From assembly GCF_029873635.1 (NCBI RefSeq), contig NC_080419.1, positions 65,514,323 through 65,578,322 of the forward strand: a stretch of DNA of 64,000 nucleotides, written 5' to 3'. The position numbers were made by a program, and so were the translations under genes. Below are positions 46,251-56,487 of the stretch, one piece after another (positions within the stretch are counted from its first letter, which is position 1; each line of letters opens with the position of its first letter). The stretch is from Malania oleifera (taxonomy: Eukaryota > Streptophyta > Magnoliopsida > Santalales > Ximeniaceae). The notes under the pieces were generated by a model. It was given only the letters and a program-made list of their open reading frames with translations, had not been told where the DNA came from and searched no databases.

Positions 46251-47060
46251 CTCTGCTATGAATGAAATTAGTTGGATTTGGCATAGGAGACTAGGACACA
46301 CAAATATGGACTTAATATCTAAACTAGTCGAGGGAGACTTAGTTAAGGGATTGCCTAAGACAAAATTCGTCAAAAATAAAATCTGTGATGCTTGTCAACT
46401 AGGAAAATAAGCAAGATCTAATTTTAAGAAGAAGAAAGTAATTTCCACTTCTAGGCCACTCCAGTTTCTACACTTAGATCTATTTGGTCCAAACCCAATT
46501 CAAAGTTTAGGACGAAAATTATACGCATTCGTTATAGTTGATGATTGTTCAAGATATACATGGGTATTATTCTTAGGTCACAACGATGAAGCGTGTGAAC
46601 AATTTGCAAGAAAATATAAAATGAAAAGGGATATACTATCACTAAAATTCGAAGTGATAGGGGTAGAAAATTTAAAAATCAAGGCATGGAAGACTACTGC
46701 AATTCATTAGGAATAGCTCATAATTTTTTGGCTCCTAGAACACCACAACTGAATGGTGTAGTTGAAAGAAAGAATAGGTCTATACAAGAAATGGCTAGAA
46801 CTATGCTTAACGAATATAAACTATCTAAGTACTTCTAGGTTGAGGCAGTAAATACCGCCTGCTATGTTCTAAATAAAGTTTTAATTAGACCATCCTTAAA
46901 TAAAACTCCATATGAATTGTGGAATGGCCATAGACCAAACATATCATACTTTCATGTCTTTGGCTGCAAATGTTTTGTACTTAGAGACAATGGACATTTA
47001 GAGAAGTTTGATGTGAAATCTAATGAAGACATTTTTCTATGATATGCCTTAGATAGTAAA
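46250..47060 (+). pseudogene. Element F integrase remnant
   Basis: It starts with the zinc-binding region (WIWHRRLGHTNMDLISKL, then ICDACQLGK), then a stop at 46408 and a recognisable core: FLHLDLFGPNPIQSLG, FVIVDDCSRYTWVLF, and after a frameshift near 46650 the equivalents of NGVVERKNRSIQEMARTML and ELWNGHRPNISYFHVFG. The first catalytic Asp (HLDLFGP) is kept. Frameshifts and stops disable it. Confidence 0.8.
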
Positions 47061-47099
47061 GCCTATAGGTCATATAATAAATGAACTTTAACTATTGCA

Positions 47100-47711
47100 A
47101 AATCTATCCATGTCGTATTTGACGAGTCAAATCCTTTCTCCAAAAAGACTGATGAGGATGAAATTGAGATAAATAATGGAATTGAAAAATTATCCATTGA
47201 AGATAATTCAGATAAGAGAAATAAAATTAAAGAAACATCTTTTGAAGATAATCAAGTTGAAAATGCGGTTAATGAATCATCTAAAGAATGGAAGTACATA
47301 AAGAATCACCCCGTAGATCAAATCATAGGTGAACCATCACGTGGAGTAACCACTCGATCCTCACTTAGAAATAAGGTTAGTCATTTTGCATTCCTATCTC
47401 AAGAAGAACCTAAGAATGTGAGTGATGCAATAAAGAATGAATCTTGGGTGATGTACATGCAAGAAAAGTTAAATCAGTTTGAGAGAAATAAAGTTTGGAC
47501 ATTAGTTCCTAGACCTGAGGATAAATCAATTATTGGAACGAAATGGATATTTAAGAACAAGAAAGATGAACATAGGATAGTGGTTAGAAATAAGGCAAGA
47601 CTAGTAGCTCAAGGATATAATCAAGAAGAAGGAATTGACTTTGAGGAAACCTTTGCACTTGTAGCTAGAATGGGAGCCATTCTAGCTACTTTTAAGGATT
47701 TCAACTTCTAC
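47100..47711 (+). pseudogene. Element F RT, N-terminal part, truncated
   Basis: The linker ([26 protein letters not shown]) runs in frame into an open frame at 47418-47711: [56 protein letters not shown] small deletion follows ([13 protein letters not shown], where E has [18 protein letters not shown]). The RT ends after KDFNFYT and the catalytic motif is absent. The rest of the open frame is antisense sequence of element G. Confidence 0.85.
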
Positions 47712-47995
47712 ACAAGAGCATTGAACTCCTTGAACTTGTCGAACACCTTTGACTTCCTTTTCAGGAAGTAGATCCAAGTCTTCTTGCTGTAATCATCAGT
47801 GAAGGTGAGGCAGTATCGGTTCTGTCCATTTGAAAATGGGCTCAATGGACCACACATGTCTATATGTACTAGCTGGAGCGGCATGGTAGATCTACAGTCG
47901 GCTTGCTTTCCAAAGTCGTTTCTATGTTGCTTGCTCAGAAGACAGCTTTCACATATCACATTTGGGTGGTGGATGTTGGGTGAGCCTTTTATCAT
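47712..47995 (-). pseudogene. Element G integrase, N-terminal part
   Basis: This is an open frame of 95 residues: NVICESCLLSKQHRNDFGKQA gives the zinc-binding [43 protein letters not shown] covers the first catalytic Asp (HIDMCGP) and DDYS, then VFDKFKEF. It ends at the junction before the rest of the core. Upstream, 48000-48110 holds the HRRMGHL-type region with stops. Confidence 0.85.
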
Positions 47996-48199
47996 CTTCT
48001 TACTTCCCAGCTATTTCAAACTTTCAAAATTCATATGTCCATACCTGAGATGCCATAGTCAGTCTTTGTCTTTGATGATAGCACTTAAACACCTTGGCAT
48101 ATCATGTTGAATGGCGAGTGGGAACATTCGATTCTTTGCCATTTGTACTCGAGTAATAAGCTTACCTTAAGCATCAGTTATCACCATCTGCTTATCTTT

Positions 48200-48460
48200 A
48201 AGGCTAATTTGGTAGCCTTTCTCCACAAGCTATATGAGACTTAATATATTAGTCTTCATGGCTGGCACATAGTACACGTTGGAGATAAAAGCATGGTCTC
48301 CATCCTTCCTCTTGATTAGGACATTTCCCCTTCCTCGAACTAGGACTTTAGAGAGATCACCAAATGATATCTCTCCCTGGACTTTCTCATCAAGTTCATT
48401 AAATAGGTTCTTTCTTCCAATCATGTGATTGCTGGCTCCAAAGTCAAGGTACTAAACATT
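48200..48460 (-). pseudogene. Element G protease region
   Basis: The frame 48424-48230 reads [37 protein letters not shown], then [20 protein letters not shown]. This is the protease and following segment of Tnt1/Tork-type copia elements. The active-site DSG, expected just upstream near 48440, reads as [10 protein letters not shown], so Ser is replaced. Confidence 0.75.
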
Positions 48461-48479
48461 TTGGTCCTGGTGGGTTAAA

Positions 48480-49574
48480 TTATGTGCCATCAACATCAAC
48501 GATACTCCTTCGACTTTCTCCTTTTCTGCAAAGTTAGCATTTTCATTTATTTCATGACTTTAGGGATTACCTCTGCACTCATTACTGTAGTGTCCATACT
48601 TGTGGCAGTTGTAGCACTGAACGTTTCTCTTGTCTACATTTGGACGATTATTGTATCCCCCTCTTCTTCCGTGTCCTCTATCTCGTGGGACATAGTTCTG
48701 TTGATTGTGTTCTTCTCTAGTGGGACCTATTCAGCCTCTACCACCTTCTCTGGAGTCAAAATTTTCATAATTTCTTCCACGAGATCCTCGGCCTCGTCCT
48801 AGTTCCTCGCTATGATGTCCCCCCTTTATCGTATCCATCTGTAGTGAAGGACAACTTCGTTTGGAGGGCTTGCTCCAATGCTTTATCATCACTTCTTCTG
48901 TTGACTTTCTGCTCATGTTCTTAGAGTGAGTCCACAAGTTCTTCTATGAACATGGTTTCCAAATCTTTTGTTTCTTCCATGGTCATCGCTATATAATCAA
49001 ATTCTGGGTCCAAAGATCGCAAATTTTTTTCACAAATTCTCTCATCTTTGAGAGTCTCTCCATTTTTTCTCAGTTGATTTGATACTACCATAACTTGTGT
49101 ATAGTAGTCAACAATAGATTTAGTAGATTTCATTCTTAAGGATTCAAAATCACCTCGCAATGTTTGAAGATGAATCTTCTTCACTTTGTCTGCACCTTTG
49201 TGTGTTCGATGGAGAGAGTCCAAAACTTCCTTGGATGTCTTTGCGGAGGTGATGATTTTGAACATGGCCTCATCAAGGCCTTGGTAGATTATGGACTTTG
49301 CCTTGCAATCCTTCTTTCAATCGACTCACAAGATCGTTCTTTGAGCGTCAAACATAGTTGCTTCGGCTTCTTTTGATGGGCTTTCTCTGTTCCCATATTC
49401 AACGATGTCCATGACATCCTGAACACTTAGAAGGGCTGTCATTTGAATAAACCAATTGTCATAGTTCTCCCATGTCAGCTTTGGAATCGCTGCTTGTGTA
49501 GTACCATTAGCCATCGAATTTAATGTATCAAAAAATAGAGTGATGGAGATTGATTTTGGCAAATCTGATGCCAC
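48480..49574 (-). pseudogene. Element G gag
   Basis: It starts at ATG 49574. PKLTWENYDNWFIQMTALLSVQDV is the copia gag N-terminal motif; a break near 49326 is followed by an open frame of 114 residues (MFKIITSAKTSKEVLDSL, KIHLQTLRGDFESLRMK, IVDYYTQVMVVSNQLRKNGE). A Gly/Arg-rich segment then leads to the knuckle CYNCHKYGHYSNEC near 48570-48620. Two or three stops interrupt it. Confidence 0.85.
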
Positions 49575-50133
49575 AACTGTGTTTAGAAGGTAAAAAAACC
49601 TTAAGAATCGGTTTTAGATTGCAAAGAACCAGTTTAAAAATAACTAAACCGGCTAAAGGAAGTTCTGGACCATTTTTTTTAAAGGGTTCAACTTAACGAA
49701 GATAACAGCGTCAGCATTACCATTAGGGCCACGTGGTGGCTTCTGCGCATGCTGCGTGTCGGCGACTTGACACGACTCAGTTAGCCGGGTTAGGTTGTGT
49801 TCGCGAGTCATGATCTAGGTTGCTAGGCTGGGTCGCTGATCGGGTTTTTGAGTCGAATCTCACTTACTGGGCGAGGAAGACGCATGTGAGCATGTGGAGC
49901 GCGTGATCTCGGTGGTCAGTGACGTTGAAGATGCTGTTTCATCTCTTGGCATGTGAGAGCGCGTGTGGGGTCCTCCGAATTCCATTTGAAGCATGGTCTT
50001 CACCTTTGCAATCGTCTCAACGCGAATTTCACAATGGTATGCTCAATTTTGGATATTGAGTAACTTCATATTTGGGCAAAAAATCGAATTTCCCTCTGTT
50101 CGCCTCTGTTTAGAGAATTCCAAAAAACCTGAA
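49575..50133 (-). other. Element G untranslated leader
   Basis: About 560 bp between primer-binding site and gag ATG. No gene seen. Confidence 0.6.
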
Positions 50134-50146
50134 GCTCTGATACCAT
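50134..50146 (-). other. Primer-binding site of element G
   Basis: On the minus strand ATGGTATCAGAGC directly follows the LTR end; it contains the exact Met-tRNA-type TGGTATCAGAGC. Confidence 0.85.
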
Positions 50147-50490
50147 TGATGGGTGGAGAGTACTCACTCAATCACTGGTTGTGATTGAAATTTAGTGAAG
50201 ATTGCACACAAATACAAAACAATTAATTTCAATCTGAAAAAAAAATATAGAGATGAATTCAAGATACAATTTTCTCTCTTCTCACTGGTTATTCACCATC
50301 ACTACACCACACATTACATTACATAGACACATCTATTTATAGCAACGGATGAATGGTAGGTTGATATTAATTTCAAGAAAATTGGCTGGTAGGTGGAGTA
50401 TGTTCCTTGCAATTCAGAAATTTCAACAATATTGGGTTGGGTTGGTGGAGCAGCTGCCAACCAAGTTTTGCTGCCACCGTCCCACCGTCA
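50147..50490 (-). repeat. 5' LTR of element G
   Basis: On the minus strand it starts TGACGG and ends CCATCA (near-perfect inverted ends), 344 bp. A TATA-like CTATAAATAG lies near 50335. The outer end sits inside the gag of element H. Confidence 0.7.
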
Positions 50491-50811
50491 AGTTTAGTCT
50501 TCAGCAATAAAGACTTGGACATATACTGACTCTCCAGCTTCAGCCAAACTGTTACCGGTGATTCATCATCAATGACGTGATACATCATGTCATCGGCTAG
50601 ACAACGCCTGATAGTAGCCATAGTCTTCGCTTCCAACTCCTTCCAACTTATGTCATCTATGTCTTCTGGCTTCCTCCCGTATAGTGCCTTCATCATACCT
50701 TGCCCTACCAACACGTCCTTAATCTTCCTCTGCCAAAGTCCAAAATTTCTCTTTCAATCAAACTTACCAATCTCAAACTTTGCAGAAGAAATCCCAGCTA
50801 CTACAACCAAT
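50491..50811 (-). pseudogene. Element H gag, interrupted by G
   Basis: Minus-strand translation gives AKFEIGKFD, then VLVGQGMMKALYGRKPEDIDDISWKELEAKTMATIRRCLADDMMYHVIDDESPVTVWLKLESQYMSKSLLLKTKL. This is a Ty1/copia gag N-terminal half. It ends at 50491 where G's LTR begins; the rest of H is not in the window. Confidence 0.82.
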
Positions 50812-50825
50812 GGCTTTGATACCAA
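50812..50825 (-). other. Primer-binding site of element H
   Basis: TTGGTATCAAAGCC on the minus strand, one base from the Met-tRNA-type site, two bases after the LTR end. Confidence 0.75.
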
Positions 50826-50827
50826 TT

Positions 50828-51377
50828 TGTTGTGTAGAGTGGCCTGAATGCTAATGCATAGCGGAAAACAACAAATCGAATCGAAACAAGTAATGCAAGC
50901 AACTAACGATGAATATACGGAACAACCAATCACAATGAGAATAAAGGAAAACAATAAAATCAAAGACACAATAATTTATGTGGTTTGACAAGTACCTACA
51001 TCGACGGGAGCAAGCGGCTAATTTTCACAATCAAATTGTCAAGCTTACATCAAGGGTTATAAATATAATTTATATATCAATTCTATACATATAGGAGGCT
51101 TAGACTATATCTAAAACACTCTCGTAGCAATCCTAGAGGAAAATTCTCCAAAATCTTCTAATATACTAATCTCCCAATTCAAAATCTGTGACCTACGCCG
51201 AACAATACCATTGATGGTTTAATACTGAGCCCCAATAATGAAGACTAAAATCGTTGACAATTTGATACCGAGAGCCAACCGTCGACGATTTTTTCCTGCA
51301 TCCTCCTTCCTTGTTCTTTGCTTCACTGTGTTTTCCTAACACATGTGTTCCACTCAAATTGAGCCACATATCCAACA
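50828..51377 (-). repeat. 5' LTR of element H
   Basis: On the minus strand it ends CTCTACACAACA at 50828. I place the start at TGTTGGATATG (51377) because its first bases are the inverted match of that end. The inner end is secure. The outer end is an inference. Confidence 0.6.
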
Positions 51378-52158
51378 AAATCATATGTTTTCACCACTTG
51401 GAAAATCTTCCTTAGAGATCGAAAAAATTACATGCAAGTATTTTTTACTCCAACATTGCAAAACTTGTTTGATAATGTTGATTTTGAAATATTTTATGAC
51501 ATTCTTTATAAATTCTCACTTAAAAAAAAAAAAAAAAAAAAAGCTATCGAATTTGAAATGATGGTATTCGAAACTCTTTGAAAATCAATTAATCCATAAG
51601 GAATAATTGGACCGCCATTCAACCATTCTACCTTATGTGTGAAGGTATTAACTCAAATGAAAAGTTGCTGCATAAAGCATATTTTGCTCAAATTTTTTTA
51701 GGAACAAATCTTGTGGTTACCATAAAATATAATATTTTAGCAAATTGTATAATACAATGCAAGTAAATTTGGTTGAATTTCATTAAAATTTGAAGTAGGT
51801 AAGGAAGTCATGAGTCGTCTTTTACAGAAGAAAAAAAGGGAACATCAGCCAAACCCAGCTTTGCTGCTTGCAGTTTCGTCTTTTAATTGGGTTGCCCACA
51901 GCCCTGGTTTTTTTCATAGAGAAAATTTTATCTCTCGAGTCCAGAGCCAATGGGTGTCCAAAACTTGAAAAGATGCCAAACTGCATTACAGAGTTAAAAG
52001 ATAACACCAACTTCTATTTCCATTTTGCCAACTCTTTTATTATACTTTTCCCTATTCATATGCCAACTGTCCACAGCTGAACTGAAGCTTCATGCCGCTT
52101 TCCTCTTCTCCCTCCCTCCCTCTCGTATAAAAAACCCAACACACCTTCCATCCCAAAC
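51378..52158 (+). promoter_or_regulatory. Upstream region of the XTH gene, with TATA box
   Basis: No coding sequence is credible here. A poly-A run lies at 51523-51542. Near the downstream end is a pyrimidine-rich stretch followed by TATAAAAAA at 52126-52134, then CCCAACACACCTTCCATCC. Removing element I joins this to CAAACACACTCC at 56395, about 95 bp before the XTH ATG. This is the expected geometry of a plant core promoter and 5' leader, so I take it as the original XTH promoter. Confidence 0.65.
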
Positions 52159-52679
52159 TGTCATGAGCTAAGCATGTTCAGGGCATTATGCTTGCCTGTG
52201 ACCGCTTATCTCTTGTGCTTAGGATGAGTTTCCATCATGTAAATACTAGTGTAGGGTTATTCTCTGCTAGTAGAGTCTCTGTAAGCCAAATAAGGCAATA
52301 TGACTCCTTGGTCATTTTGATGTTTCCTAGTGCCAGAATGATAATTACATAAAAACCTCTTTAGGGGAGGGTGAGTGTTCATCAATCATTGTAAAACTCA
52401 CTAGCAATTGTCAACGTGCTTAGCCTACTTGCCTTCCTCGCTAAGTACAACATGTCAATGGAGGATTTGTTAATGAATTACGTTTGCTTCAATGTTTACT
52501 GCTTGCTTACCACGACTTTCATGAAGTGATTACTGTTTCCACTGCTATCTGAATGAATGTTAATGAAAGTGCTTTGTGGATGAATGTTGATAAACGATAG
52601 GCTAGCTAGTTAAGCAAAAGTGCTTTAATTAGCGCCGCACGGCCCTTCACAACAGTGTGAAAAGAGTCGGACCGTGACA
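52159..52679 (+). repeat. 5' LTR of element I
   Basis: TGTCATGAGCTAAGC to GACCGTGACA, 521 bp. My hand alignment with the 3' LTR finds about 40 differences, mostly transitions, so roughly 8 percent divergence. Confidence 0.92.
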
Positions 52680-52693
52680 TTTGGTATCAGAGC
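52680..52693 (+). other. Primer-binding site of element I
   Basis: TTTGGTATCAGAGC: exact Met-tRNA-type site directly after the LTR. Confidence 0.9.
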
Positions 52694-52787
52694 TAAGTTG
52701 GTGACACTTGGTTAAAGCCCAAGGTTGAGTTGCTATGTGAATTCGATTGCCTTCGTTGTTGGATTTGGGAAGCTTTGGTAAGTGACC

Positions 52788-54000
52788 ATGGCACCAAACA
52801 CTGCTGAGAGGATCAGGGTGCTGGAAGCACAGGTTGAGACAACAACCAACACTATGGCCGCCGAGGTGGCCTAGATGAGAGAACTTAAGAGAACTTGTTG
52901 ATGAGGTGATGGGATCACAAAAACATTAAGCAAGTTTGATAGGCGACTTGTCAATGGACTTTTTCCACACAGTTGAAACTTTGTAGGCCTGGATGGCAGA
53001 TCTGGATGCAAAGATGAATGCGATGGTTCTTGCTATGGGGAACTCCAACACTCCTGGAGTTAGCAAGACCAAGGTGCCAGAACCCAGGACGTATGGGGGT
53101 GCCCGAGATGCCAAGGAGTTAGAGAACTTCTTGTTTGATGTGGAGCAATACTTTCGCGCTGTGAGGATGGCCTCGGAATAGGCAAAGGTGGGTACTGCGA
53201 CCATGTACTTGGTTGGTGATGCCCAAATGTGGTGGCGTACCAAGTACAGAGAAATTGAAAATGGAAGCTGTGCAATTGATAGTTGGGCAGACTTGAAGAG
53301 AGAGCTCAAGGCCTAATTCTTTCCTGAGAATGTTGAGTATAATGCAAGGAGAAAACTGAGAGATCTCAAGCATACGGGGTCGATTAGCGAATATGTGAAA
53401 CAATTTTCTACTTTAATGTTGGATATTCGGGATATGTCGGAGAAGGACAAGTTGTTCTATTTTCTAGAGGGGATGAAACCGTGGGCAAGAACTGAACTTC
53501 ATAGGAAAAGGGTTCAAGACTTGTCAACTACACAAGCGGCTGCAGAACGCTTGAATGACTACGCTGGTGATGATACCGCTTCGTCCAAATGGCTTGGCGG
53601 AGAGGGAAATAGTGGAAAGTCTTTCAAGAATGGAAAACCCAAGAGTGGGGGAGCTGACTCTAAATCATCAACCTCAAAGGAAGCTTCGTCGTCTCAAGGG
53701 TTCAACACATCCAAGGGAAAGGGTAAACTTGAGTGTTTCTTGTGCCGAGGTCCTCATAGAGTTTTTGAGTGCCCTCACAAAGCATCACTTAATGCCTTAC
53801 AGGCTTCCATTGTAGAGCAGGCGGTTGAAGACTATGAGGAAGAGGATGATGCCCCGAGGGTGGGTTCAATGCGGCCGATGAACGCATTGGAAAAGACAAC
53901 AAAAACACCGAAAGTGGCACAAGCAAAAAGGTTAATGTTTGTGGACTTGAGGATAAATGGGAAGAGTACTAACGCTATGGTGGATACGAGGGACTCATAA
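52788..54000 (+). pseudogene. Element I gag
   Basis: It starts at ATG 52788 (MAPNTAERIRVLEAQVE). The capsid is spread over frames to about 53390: KVPEPRTYGGARDAKELENFLFDVEQYFRA, then MYLVGDAQMWWRTKY and LKRELKA. The open frame at 53395-54000 continues with SEKDKLFYFLEGMKPWARTEL and ends with a zinc-knuckle-like CFLCRGPHRVFEC near 53736. FVDLRINGKSTNAMVDT, where protease begins, closes the frame; the usual active-site DTGAS here reads DTRDS. Several stops lie in the N-terminal part. Confidence 0.85.
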
Positions 54001-54160
54001 TTTTGTTTCGTAGTTGGAAGCATGGAGACTCATCTTATCCTTAGGGAAGGATACAGGACGCATGAAAGCAGTTAACTTTGTGGCCCAGCCTACTCTGGGA
54101 GTAGCCAAGCAAGTGGCTATAAAGCTTAGATAGTGGGAAGGTCATGCGAATTTCACAGCG

Positions 54161-55015
54161 GTGCCATTGGATGACTTTCCAATCATTCTAGGAATGGAGT
54201 TCCTAAGGGGGACGAGGGCAGTGTTGATGCCTTCGGCTGGTTCCCTGTGTCTGATGGGAGATCACTCGTGCATGGTGCAAGTCGTTGCAACGAAAGGAGA
54301 CGACGGGAATTCCCTTTCAGCCATACAACTCAATGAGGGATTGGGTAAGGGTGAGCAAACACATCTAGCCATGGTGGTGGTAGACAAAGAAGTAGGCCAA
54401 AAGCTGGAGCCTACGACCATCCAAGCGATGTTGGATGAGTACAAGGAGGTGTTACCGAATAAGCTACCTCACAATTTACCTTCACGAAGGACTATGGAGC
54501 ATAAGATCGAGTTATTATCAGAAGTGAAACCACCTGCTAAAGGGCCATGTCGAATTACACCTCGAGAGATAGTAGAGTTAGGGAAGAAAGTTGATGAAGT
54601 GGAAGCGGGATGTGTTCGCCCTTCCAAAACACCGTTGGGAGTATCAGTGTTGTTTCAGAGGAAACATAAAGAGCATCTACGAAAGGTGTTCAACAAGCTA
54701 AGGGGAAACAGTCTGGATGTGAAGAAGGAGAATTTCTCTTTCGCTCGGCGGAGCAACAAATTCCTTGGTCAAGTGGTTGAACAAGGTCATATTTGGAGGG
54801 GTATGGAGAAGGTAAGTGTGATTCAAGAACAGAAGATCCCCACGACAGTGAAGGAGTTACGTTCCTTTCTTGGCCTTACTAGATACTGCAGGAAGTTCAT
54901 TGAGGGGTATTCACGAAGAATGACTCCAATGACAGGACTATTGGGGAGGTATTATTGGCCGCACACGCGGGATGATGTGGTTGATTATACCAAAACTTGT
55001 CTCATTTGCAAATAA
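54161..55015 (+). pseudogene. Element I fused protease-RT-integrase frame with internal deletions
   Basis: This is an open frame of 284 residues stitched from separate pol segments. Residues 1-75 are the protease end (DFPIILGMEFLRG). Next comes the linker and RT start (EYKEVLPNKLP, GPCRITPREIVELGKKVDEV, RPSKTPLGVSVLFQRKHK). Residue 168 jumps to the RT connection region (HLRKVFNKLRGNSLDVKKENFSF, TTVKELRSFLGLTRYCRKFI). A second jump near MTGLLGR goes into the integrase zinc region (YYWPHTRDDVVDYTKTCLICK). The RT palm and YxDD motif and all of RNase H are absent. Both deletions kept the frame. Confidence 0.85.
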
Positions 55016-55500
55016 GACAAGGGGAAGCGAAAGAAGTATAGTACTTTCATGGCCGCACCAAAGTACTGTTCGGCAGAGGGGACGACACAATTGTTCCTTG
55101 TGACTATTGTGGGATATTGGGGTTTTCCCCAAGTTATTATTTGTGACCAAGATTTAATGTTCACTAACAACTTCTTGATAGAGTTTTTCAGGATATTCAG
55201 GTCACATCTTGACATCTCTTCAAGTTATCACCGATAGACAGATGGATAGATGAAGAGATTCAGAGAGCTTCTAGATTACTACTTGAGCCATTTTGTCAAT
55301 GACAACCAGAAGAATGGCGTGCAACTACTTGATGTGGCTCCATTCTATGGCAATGCCCAAAGGCGCTCAACAACCAACAAGAGCCCTTTTGAGCTTGTTA
55401 CAGGCCAACTGCCACTGTTACCTCACACAATGGGTGAGCCGTACAGATGAAAGAGTCCCAGGGCGTACATCTTCACCAGTGAAGGGAGACAGAATGCAGA
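55016..55500 (+). pseudogene. Element I integrase core remnant
   Basis: The pieces read FLVTIVGYWGFPQVIICDQDLMFTNNFLIEFFRI (second catalytic Asp region), then SSYHRXTDG and after a stop LLDYYLSHFVNDNQKNGVQLLDVAPF, and SPFELVTGQLPLLPH. The first catalytic segment, between the zinc region and FLVTI, is deleted. Confidence 0.8.
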
Positions 55501-55864
55501 GTTTGCCTAAGCCTATCTAGAGAAAGCTTCTGAGCAGATGAAGAAGTGGGTAGATAAGGGGAGAAGACCGTAGTTTCATGTTAGCTGCCTCAAGCCATTC
55601 AACGCCAACACCAACGACCTGAGCAGAAGTCAATTACATAGCACATAGTTGAAAACAGTGCAACTTGACAGACATGAAGTTGAAAAGATCCTTCAAGATA
55701 GAAAGTTCATATTCTCAAGGAAGAAGCGGCAGAAGTTCCTAGTGAAGGGGAAGTGCCTTGATGACAAAGAAAATAGCTGGATTTATGCGGAAGATTTGAA
55801 GCAATTCATAGACAAAGTTGAAGTGTACCTATCGCCAAAAGTCTACAAGGACGTCGACCGCATA
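55501..55864 (+). pseudogene. Element I C-terminal chromodomain remnant
   Basis: VSCLKPFNANT near 55580 is the end of the integrase C-terminal module. After a stop the open frame from 55649 reads VEKILQDRKFIFSRKKRQKFLVKGKCLDDKENSWIYAEDLKQFIDKVEVYL, a chromodomain with the aromatic W kept (SWIYAEDL for the usual SWE-x-E). The frame runs into the polypurine tract and LTR. Confidence 0.75.
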
Positions 55865-55876
55865 AGTGGGGGAGAA
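55864..55876 (+). other. Polypurine tract of element I
   Basis: AAGTGGGGGAGAA directly before the 3' LTR TGTCACGAG. Confidence 0.88.
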
Positions 55877-56394
55877 TGTCACGAGTTAAGCTTGGTCAGG
55901 GCATTATGCTTGCCTTGACCGCTTATCTCGTGTGCTTAGGATGGGTTTCCTTCATGTAAATACTAGTGTAGGTATTTTCTGCTAGTAAAGTCTTTGTAAG
56001 CCAAATAAGGTAGTATGACTCCTCGGTCACTTTGATGTTTCCTAGTGCCAGGATGATAATTACATAAAAACCTCTTTAGGGGAGGGTGAGTGTTCATCAG
56101 TCATTGTAAAACTCACTAGCAATTGTCAATGTGCTTAGCCTACTTGCCTCCCTCGCTAAGTACAACATGTCAATGAAAGATTTGTTAATGAATTACATTT
56201 GCTTCAATGTTTACTGCTTGCTTGCCACGGCTTTCATGAATTGATTACTGTTTCCATTGCTATCTGAATGAATGTTAATGAAAGTGCTTTGTGGATGAAT
56301 ATTGGTAAACGATAGGCTGGCTAGTTAAGCAAGAGTGCTTTAGCTAGTGTCGTACGACCCTTCACAATGGTGTGAAAATAGTTGGACCATGACA
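55877..56394 (+). repeat. 3' LTR of element I, next to the XTH leader
   Basis: TGTCACGAGTTAAGC to GACCATGACA, 518 bp. Its last six bases are ATGACA, which gives an ATG at 56389 in frame with the XTH reading frame. Its position 94 bp before the XTH ATG means any promoter activity of this LTR would run into XTH. Confidence 0.92.
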
Positions 56395-56487
56395 CAAACA
56401 CACTCCAATACCATCCCTCCTCTTAATCCCAGTATTATGGGTACCAACAAATTCCAATTCCTCCCTGTGCTTAGTACAACCATATCC

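Larger units (their letters stand above)
42091..47711 (+). mobile_element. Element F: SIRE-like copia relative of E, 3'-truncated
   Basis: It contains a 5' LTR, primer-binding site, gag, protease, integrase and the N-terminus of RT. It then stops at 47711 in the middle of RT, where minus-strand element G starts. Its LTR start and its proteins match E closely. Elements E and F are in opposite orientations, separated by the tail of D. Confidence 0.88.
47712..50490 (-). mobile_element. Element G: Ty1/copia element, 3'-truncated
   Basis: On the minus strand it has a short LTR (50490-50147), primer-binding site, leader, gag with zinc knuckle, protease region and the first part of integrase. It is cut at 47712 against element F's RT. 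The short LTR and gag type suggest the Tork or a related copia lineage. It is inserted in the gag of element H, in the same orientation. Confidence 0.8.
52159..56394 (+). mobile_element. Element I: short chromovirus inserted at the XTH 5' end
   Basis: It has LTRs of about 520 bp, a perfect 5-bp target duplication CAAAC (52154-52158 and 56395-56399), primer-binding site, gag, protease, fused RT remnant, integrase remnant, chromodomain and polypurine tract. The short LTRs and the chromodomain fit the Reina/Galadriel type of chromovirus (inferred). At 4.2 kb it has lost the RT core and most of RNase H. It lies between the probable XTH TATA box and the XTH start codon, in the same orientation. 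Confidence 0.93.

Noticed and set aside
47418..47771. Continuous 117-residue protein across 47711
   Set aside because: Its last 20 residues are antisense to element G's integrase; it is a chance chimera at a deletion joint.
52680..52693. Possible tRNA gene fragments at TGGTATCAGAGC sites
   Set aside because: These are primer-binding sites next to LTR ends; no tRNA cloverleaf surrounds them.
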